This document shows positions 57,395 through 64,000 of a stretch of 64,000 nucleotides of DNA, piece after piece. The stretch is taken from contig JAYKKI010000006.1 of the NCBI GenBank assembly GCA_039881145.1, positions 11,354,501 through 11,418,500 of the forward strand, given 5' to 3'. Position numbers and translations under genes: made by a program. Within the stretch, counting starts at the first letter, position 1. Every line of letters begins with the position of its first letter. The notes beneath the pieces are model-generated. The model searched no databases. It saw only the letters and a list, made by a program, of their open reading frames with translations, and had not been told where the DNA came from. The DNA is from Druceiella hillmani. Taxonomy: Eukaryota > Arthropoda > Insecta > Lepidoptera > Hepialidae.

Positions 57395-57859
57395 AAAACT
57401 TCGAGATTAGTTTGCTTATTTATTATACATTTATTCATTTGTTTTACCAATTGTTAAATATGAATTTTTGTATGTGAATTGTCATCCACAGTTGGGTGAG
57501 AATTTCAAATCTTTAGTGACTTGCAATGTCGTTTCATTTCTAGAATGATTGTTGACTTAAATACATAAGTCTAACCTTAATAGTCTCTCCAATTATTGAC
57601 AACTCCTCCAACAAAACTAAATTCACTGTCATCAATTACGTTTTACAGAGTATACACCAAACACATTTTGTGAGTGATTTGTAAAAGTAATTAGATGAAC
57701 TTGGGAGACTAGTAAATAAAGTACATCCTGCCGCATTGCTACATAATGTTGGAGAATATTTTGTTACCGGTACTGAATATGCAGCTGAATATGGGCAGCC
57801 CTTTGATAGAAATGATGTTAAAAGTTCAAATTGATGAATTTTAATAATCCATTTTAAAA

Positions 57860-57922
57860 TAACAAGCTTTCTTGACTGAATAACAAGCCTTCTTGACTGA
57901 ATAACAAGCCTTCTTGACTGAA
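57860..57922 (+). repeat. 21-bp tandem repeat, three units
   Basis: TAACAAGCTTTCTTGACTGAA at 57860, then near-identical units at 57881 and 57902. Confidence 0.92.
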
Positions 57923-59517
57923 TGATAAATTTTCAACAAAGATGGAAACATATTTCAGCTCTCAACTGAGAGCTTTACCATCCAATACGCTAAGAGTTTA
58001 AAATATTAAGAAAAACTTGATAAATTTGAATTAAAAAATTGACTACAACCATATGTAATTTATAAAGATACTCCATCTTAACTACAACCAACTTGGATGC
58101 AACAAGATGACAGGCTACTCTTCATTAAGATCAGTCGGATAGAACCCTATGTTTTTAATTCCTGCTATGAAAATGGTTTTCTGAAATATTTAAAAAAAAA
58201 TAAGATTGAATTGCCCAAATTAAGATTGATTTGAAACCTTTATGATGGTAATACTTCAAATCTGTTATATACTTTTGTTCAAAAAGCCAGAGTTTAAGAG
58301 TATATATTTAATGCTTACTGCCACTATCACATCTTCGGCCTTTAGATGTCTAGGTCTACGGACCAACTAAAAATTGGTGGAAAAATATGTTAAGTTCTTT
58401 TTATTGAGAAAGCTTCCCAATTTTCTTGTAAACAGGATGTAAAGCGGACATAATAAACTATTAATGCTTTAGTAACACTAGTCTGTGTCAATGTAACTCA
58501 CTATATATTCACCTTCGTCTATAACAACGTTAATAAAAAATAACAAATAGTCAATTTTTGTTGAGCCATATAGTGCATTTAAATTGATTCCCTTAATGAA
58601 GAATTTTATCTATCTATAAGTTCAAATATTATGCAATCTATATCTAATAACCAATTTATACCGTTAACTGCATTAAGACAATTGGTTAAAAAAATTCAAC
58701 ACCTAAGAAAACAATGCCATTAACTATTTCTAAAGCAATTAGATCAGAACTGACTGAAATTACTAAATGAGGTAAACAAGACTAGAACCAGCTAAAAAAG
58801 CAAAAATTCACAATGCAACAAAATAAGAATCAACAGAGAAGTTGAAGAATGATTAATGAAGATGAAGCTATGTAACGATAGGAAAACCAAGGAAATATCG
58901 ACAAAACCCACAAAAATAAATGCAGAAAAAAGTTAAAAAGAATGTAATCTCACATATATATGTGAGATTACATATCTCACTCACAAACCGGCTACCTTCA
59001 TCAATAACCATATTAACTCTCTTGAAAATAATTAATAGAAATAATGGCAAGTATTTCAAATGACCACATGAAATTTATTACAGAAGCATATGTATCTAGC
59101 AATGATATATAACAAAGTGCCCTATCTGGTTATAGAAAACATTCAAAATAATAAACAGATAAATAAAGATTTGTGTTTTGAGTGAATTAGCAATTACTGG
59201 TAGCAAATGCAAGCGTTAATTTTTTGAAACTTAAAAATTTTGTGATTAAATTCAAATATTATAATGATGTCTTTGTTATTTATTACTTTTATTATTATTT
59301 TTATTTGTTATTCGAAAACCAAAGAAAATTATGAAACCGTCGTTCCGAAGACTATCTACTAGCATGATGCATCATTTTTGTAAACAAGTTATAAAAAATA
59401 AATGTCTTATTAACATTTCTCTTTAAATAAATTTATGCACAAAGGTCCATTTGTAAACAAAATAATAAAAGACTGCTAAACCACAGTGTTATAAGATTTT
59501 AAAGTCACACTATAGAG
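57923..59517. other. AT-rich intergenic sequence without supported gene
   Basis: No family recognised on either strand. Contains the palindrome at 58942-58973. Confidence 0.5.
58942..58973. repeat. 32-bp perfect palindrome
   Basis: Two 16-base halves, ATGTAATCTCACATAT and ATATGTGAGATTACAT, are exact reverse complements with no loop. Confidence 0.9.
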
Positions 59518-59766
59518 AACTGTAATTGCCGCTACAGACTCACAGCGAGAAGCCTCAAGAAACTTAAATGTGATGTGCTTCTCATCTTCTCGTTCTTGCG
59601 CTCGACTGTTCTTCGTTCAGTGTCACAACAACAAAGAACAGCAGAGTGAAGAAAACAATGGTGACTTCGCGAACTCTGTGTATAATACACAAGTCTCAAC
59701 AAACCTCGGCGAACAAAATCTCGGCGAGATTCCCGCTGGGAGTCTGTATATATGGCTATAACAGTT
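59518..59766. mobile_element. MITE-like unit, 249 bp, with about 36-bp imperfect TIRs
   Basis: AACTGTAATTGCC (59518) mirrors GGCTATAACAGTT (59754-59766); further in, TACAGACTCACAGCGAGAA mirrors the inverted TACAGACTCCCAGCGGGAA. GC content is higher than the flanks. No clear target duplication, so superfamily is unknown. Open frames across it on both strands have no homology. Confidence 0.5.
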
Positions 59767-60231
59767 ACACGTTGTAAGACCTGCACAAAAATAAACAATA
59801 GTTTCATCTTCCTCGGCATGGAAAAATACACACAATCAATTATTTTAAACAGACAAAAACAATGACGATAAAAAACACTATATTACATTATCCCTAAAAG
59901 ACATTGTTAGTGCAAAAAAAGTGTATTACAACAATTTATCATTTTTGACGAGTAGTTTTATAGAAGCAATTAAGAGACTTTGGTACAAATGCAATGTATA
60001 TTGGAAATTGCGTATATTAATTTAATTGCCAAAAAAGATTACAGAGTATTTATGATAAATACTACATATGTGCATATAGGCTAAATATGAAGCTGATGTG
60101 TAAATTGTTGGATAATTTGAATGTTTAATGAAAGTTATATTTTAATTTCTTCAGATGCAATAGAAAAAATGTATTTTAAATTATATCTTGATGATGTGCT
60201 AGAGATCCAACATCTCTTAATTTTAAATATG

Positions 60232-60324
<93 letters not shown>

Positions 60325-60351
60325 TATATATATACATATATATATATATAT
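60232..60351. repeat. (TA)n microsatellite
   Basis: About 120 bp of TA repeats with TTCATA and ACATA interruptions; explains the Tyr/Ile-repeat frames on the minus strand. Confidence 0.95.
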
Positions 60352-61815
60352 TTACATACCGTTTTTTTACAACTATCAACTATGACAAAATATGATCGAA
60401 CACTGCAATGACATTGTACCAATTTCTATTGCAGTATTACATTAATAAAACTCTCCTCTTAAAAACTTCCCGCAAAGCCTTCCAGAAATGTAGCAGTTAT
60501 AAATGAAGCAAAAATCAAATGTTTTTACATTTGATTTTCATAAGTTGGAAATGTTCATATTATCCTGATAAAACTAAACTATGTTTCAATTATTTTGAAG
60601 AATATCAGGCAATTTGGTTTTAATCTCCTAATCCCACATATGAATTGATTTTTTTGAATTAGATGTTTTATTCTTAAACAATTATCTGTATTTCTGTTTA
60701 TTTAAAGTAGCACTTAATCTTCTCACTTTTTGCAATTTTTAGTTATATACGTTCATGTCTTTTCTCAAATACATCAAACATTCTACCTTCTACTTTTACA
60801 CTACGAACGAATTTTCTTTCTAGACCACAAAATTTCTTTTGACGCCTAATTTTTGATAAATATTTTATGTAATTTTTGTATAATATTACAAACTTATTTG
60901 GATTAAAAAACCGACATCAATTCCAGTTAAAATTAACTTTTTAGATATATTCATCAAAAATAAAATAATGGTATCTTTAGCACTGTTATTCTTCCAAAAT
61001 CTATAATTAAGACTTTTCAATTAGTCCATGATCTATTCTAATTAGTCAATGATCACATATCATGTGTTATAAAACTATTTTTTTGGTAGAAAAGATTACC
61101 AAAGGCACATTTTTTTTAAATGCGAGATTAATTAACAATGTTCAGTTTGAGTACCCTTTACAAAAATATACATTCTTCACTCTTTTTTCATTGAAATATA
61201 ACTTATGTATAATATGTCAAATAACGCTTTGGATATTTATAAAGATTGCCCAAGATTTAAATTGATAAAAACTTCAAATTCAGAAATTATTTTGTTATAA
61301 ACTTTGAAGCACAGAATAGATACTTTAGATACAGACAGTACTTTAGTATATTATCTATGGACAGTACTTTGAAGCTTACATATAACCATAATGCACAAAA
61401 CATAGACCATAGACTACACACTACACTAATGCTCAGGTTGAATTTTTCTGTTTAGATTCATGAAACAGATATTTATGTTACAAATAAACCTCTCCTTATT
61501 GTTCTGAAACGCGAAACATAATGTTGATATCAAGTCTTAAAATTATTACCGATATTTGACCAAGTTCAGGTCCGGTTGATTTCATTCGTACTGACTTACA
61601 ATATGTTTATTATATAATCACATACTGAGATCCGTACAAGACAAGATATATTTTATTAAAAAAGCTACAAATTGCTTAATACATAACTCTAGTGAAACAA
61701 ATACAGATTAGCACGAATGTAAATTTCACTTTTATATTAATTTAAAAAATTTACATTAAAAACTATGTATTTAACAAAAAATTAGTCGTTGCGATTATTT
61801 GTCTGTTGTTTGTTT

Positions 61816-61883
61816 GTAATAAATAACAGAAACATATTTTGAAAAAGTTTGTTTCTGTTATTTATTACAGAAACAAACTTTTT
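61816..61883. repeat. two overlapping inverted repeats sharing one arm
   Basis: GTAATAAATAACAGAAACA (61816-61834) pairs perfectly with 61850-61868. AAAAAGTTTGTTTCTGT (61842-61858) pairs perfectly with 61867-61883. The middle segment is used by both, so the hairpins exclude each other. Confidence 0.9.
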
Positions 61884-62300
61884 TACTACTTGTTATAATT
61901 TTTTCGGATTAATTACCATTCTTACTGAGACAAAATACTTAATATGCAATTATAAACACAAATTTAGTGAAAGAAAACAAACCCAATAATTTAAATAAGT
62001 TAAATGAACCGCGTGGATTATAATGTATGATAGCTAGTGTTCTACTAATTAAATCGATTTTATTGACACAATTATAAGCGACTACTACTACTTTTGCTAA
62101 ATACGTCGTTTTAACGTGTGTCCTTTCAATATAATAAACAAGGTGAAATTTTGATCGGTCCTAAACTATACTTATACCACCCTAGCAATCTTATTGGTAT
62201 AAACTTATAATATAGAATGATACTGAACGCTGTCGTACCTCTATGCCTATGAATCAAAGATCTTGCTCTATACTCTGTGGTTAGTTGTCTGTCAGACGTA

Positions 62301-62308
62301 TTACGTCA
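62301..62308 (+). promoter_or_regulatory. CRE-like motif TTACGTCA upstream of the roadblock gene
   Basis: TTACGTCA lies 56 bp before the start codon, within the probable promoter/5' UTR. It matches an ATF/CREB half-plus site, but an 8-mer in AT-rich DNA can occur by chance. Confidence 0.25.
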
Positions 62309-62363
62309 ATGTTGTTATTCATTTGACTTTCATTTAAAATTTTTAATAAAATTTCTAGTCGTA

Positions 62364-62777
62364 ATGGTAAATATTTACTCTTGTTTCCCTACGAATACTT
62401 GTGTGAACAATAATTATTTATAATTTGTAATGAATCTTTTATGACTTTCAGGCAACTGAAATCGAAGATACACTGAAGCGAATTCATGCCCATAAGGGTG
62501 TTTTGGGAACAATAATTGTGAATCATGAAGGTTTGATCGATATTTACTTAGGTTTATCGTTGAAAGTTCTTTCAGTTTAAATTTTTCATTTTGTCTAGTG
62601 TTCTGAAGTTGTCAACGCCAAGAATAGAAATGAAATGTTTTATTTTTCTAAATCTGTTAATTTTTTTGACTTTCAGGTATCCCAATAAAAACGACACTGG
62701 ATAATGCTACTTCAGTTATGTACGCAGGCCTTATTGGACAATTAGCAGAGAAAGCAAGGAGTGTCGTTAGAGATCTG
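62364..62777 (+). CDS. robl: dynein light chain roadblock-type (DYNLRB/robl), first three exons, partial
   Basis: Exon 1 ends with the start codon itself: ATG (62364-62366) then donor GTAAAT. Exon 2 is 62452-62530 (acceptor TTTCAG) and reads [20 protein letters not shown] and so on to NHE. Exon 3 is 62677-62777 (acceptor TTTCAG, donor GTGAGT) and reads [20 protein letters not shown], then [13 protein letters not shown]. The splice phases (0, 1, 0) keep the frame. Sixty-one residues of about 96 are present; the remaining beta strand and C-terminus (usually starting D-P-T/S-N-D) must lie past 64000. Roadblock proteins dimerise and bind dynein intermediate chain, linking cargo to cytoplasmic and axonemal dynein. 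No stops or frame breaks: the only intact host gene in the window. Confidence 0.93.
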
Positions 62778-64000
62778 GTGAGTATAAAGTGAAGGGATTT
62801 TTGTAATGCGAAAATAATTGCATTGGGTATATTGAATAAACGAATGCTTTCTGTTCATTCATACCGAAACTTATTACCAACAGGCAATGAATCTGAACCA
62901 AATTTTTAGTTTCTCACTGATTTTTTTATTTTTCAAATAGGAGAAAGTATTTTATAAAAGGTTATCTTAACAAGTTTCTTTAAAATAGCCTTAATAATTT
63001 TGTTGACATTGCATAAATTGATATGTTAATGCAATACGCTAGACATAAAAATTGATTGTTTTAAAAATATTTAGAGTGGTTAGTTGAATTGAAATGATAA
63101 GTCAAAATGATACCCAGTGCATATGCAATTTTCATATGGGAATTGATTTGAACAATTGAAATAGATTTTTACAACTTTTGGCAACATCAAAGTTGTAAAT
63201 TTTTACCATTATTTTGATGAGAAAGTTTTTGTTTTCATACAATAGATTTAAGTTAAAAATTGAATTTTAAAAATAATTTTTAGATAAAATTTATAGTTGT
63301 TTCATTTTAATATTAAAACAATAAATATTCACTACTACTGATGGGAGATCTAAAAACAAAAGTAAAAAATGCAAATGTATTTTTATATATCTAAAATAAC
63401 TGGCTTGTATCAATGTGCCACCTGACTAAAGCACACAATTCAAACAGATTTGTAACTTGCCGTGTCAAAAAAGAGCTGACTGGAAAATAGTATTATTAAG
63501 CTTGGTCGCCAATTATTATATGCCCTGAGTTATGTTATTGGGAATATTAACTAATGAGGGTGAAGGTTTTTGGAAACTACTAACCTCTAGTACTTAAGTA
63601 ATTTCTTTATTGTTTTTTTTTTTATTTTCTACAGTAAAGTTAGTTTTAGGGCTTTATGTTAGTCGAACTTTTACATATAAGTTACGTAATTTGGGCTTCT
63701 TAACGTTAGGGTTATTAACTAAAACCTTTTGTTAGATAATATCAAGAAAAAAATAGAACTTTGTTAGGCTACAACTTTTTAGTAATGTAACTAAAGTAAA
63801 AATAAACCATTTGTTGAGTTATTTCTGTAAAGCTTACTTTTTTGCCAACCCTGTGTGATAAATTCTACTTAAGCTATGGTTTAATATTTTTGAGGCAACA
63901 CAAATCACCAATCAGTTTAAAAAAAATCCCACCTATTGTAATAAGAAATATTTCGTCTTCAAGAAAATATGGTTCAATATAATTTATTTTATTTATGTAC
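62778..64000 (+). other. intron 3 of the roadblock gene
   Basis: It starts at donor GTGAGT (62778). I searched for the expected next exon (Asp-Pro-(Thr/Ser)-Asn-Asp coding) and did not find it before the window ends, so this is intron to the edge. AT-rich, no other gene. Confidence 0.7.

Larger units (their letters stand above)
59767..62300. other. AT-rich intergenic sequence upstream of the roadblock gene
   Basis: No supported gene. Contains a TA microsatellite (60232-60351) and overlapping hairpins (61816-61883). Confidence 0.5.

Noticed and set aside
59532..59835. Minus-strand frames of 70 and 99 codons
   Set aside because: They cover the MITE-like unit, with no homology or splice context.
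1..64000. tRNA or rRNA genes
   Set aside because: The only tRNA-like words are the short primer binding sites at 1073 and 22168; no full cloverleaf was seen.

Overview
The window looks like an AT-rich arthropod (probably insect) chromosome segment: spliced genes, jockey- and CR1-group LINEs, a Penelope-like element, copia LTR elements, a Helitron, and hAT, piggyBac and pogo DNA transposons. Almost every coding trace is transposon-derived and broken. The only convincing host gene is a dynein light chain of the roadblock family entering at the right edge (62364 onward). I could not fix the order; frequent GTAGGTACCTAC-type tracts would suit Lepidoptera or aphids, but that is a guess.

Layout. 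1-1270 (minus): 5' part of a copia element (LTR, half-tRNA primer site, gag, start of protease) that seems to have landed in a Penelope-like element (PLE, 1271-2990, minus). 3000-7485: CR1-group LINE. 7698-10344: second PLE copy, split inside its GIY-YIG region by a pogo-type transposon (8571-10289, TA duplication). 10991-20690: ZBED-type hAT fragment, split by a DUF4371-type hAT (12259-20556), itself split by a Helitron (14353-19973). 21450-26005: decayed pieces (DUF4817 domain, copia LTR/PBS/gag, Tc1-like, hAT). 26127-32574: a DNA transposon of Sola-like appearance containing a pogo element (29532-32367). 32833-35300: palindromes and a decayed piggyBac. 35826-36600: hAT fragment. 36640-40380: jockey LINE. 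40476-41450: pogo fragment.

41683-55666 is a 14 kb composite with piggyBac-like ends and TTAA on both sides. With nested insertions removed (a hAT with a pogo piece, a complete pogo with PHD finger, and a second copy of the DUF4371-type hAT), what remains is a short 5' region, one spliced gene for a DDE-like transposase that is not a piggyBac transposase, and a 3' region. This is the most interesting object here.

55853-56640 is an internally deleted pogo. 56640-62300 is AT-rich sequence with microsatellites, small tandem repeats, palindromes and one MITE-like unit, but no gene I can support. The roadblock gene follows; its last exon(s) lie beyond the window.

The nesting gives internal checks. 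The Helitron's empty site is present in the second hAT copy, the reading frame resumes across the pogo insertion in the PLE, and hAT coding homology resumes, apart from one nearby frameshift, across the 8.3 kb hAT insertion. The relative order of events can therefore be read from this window alone.
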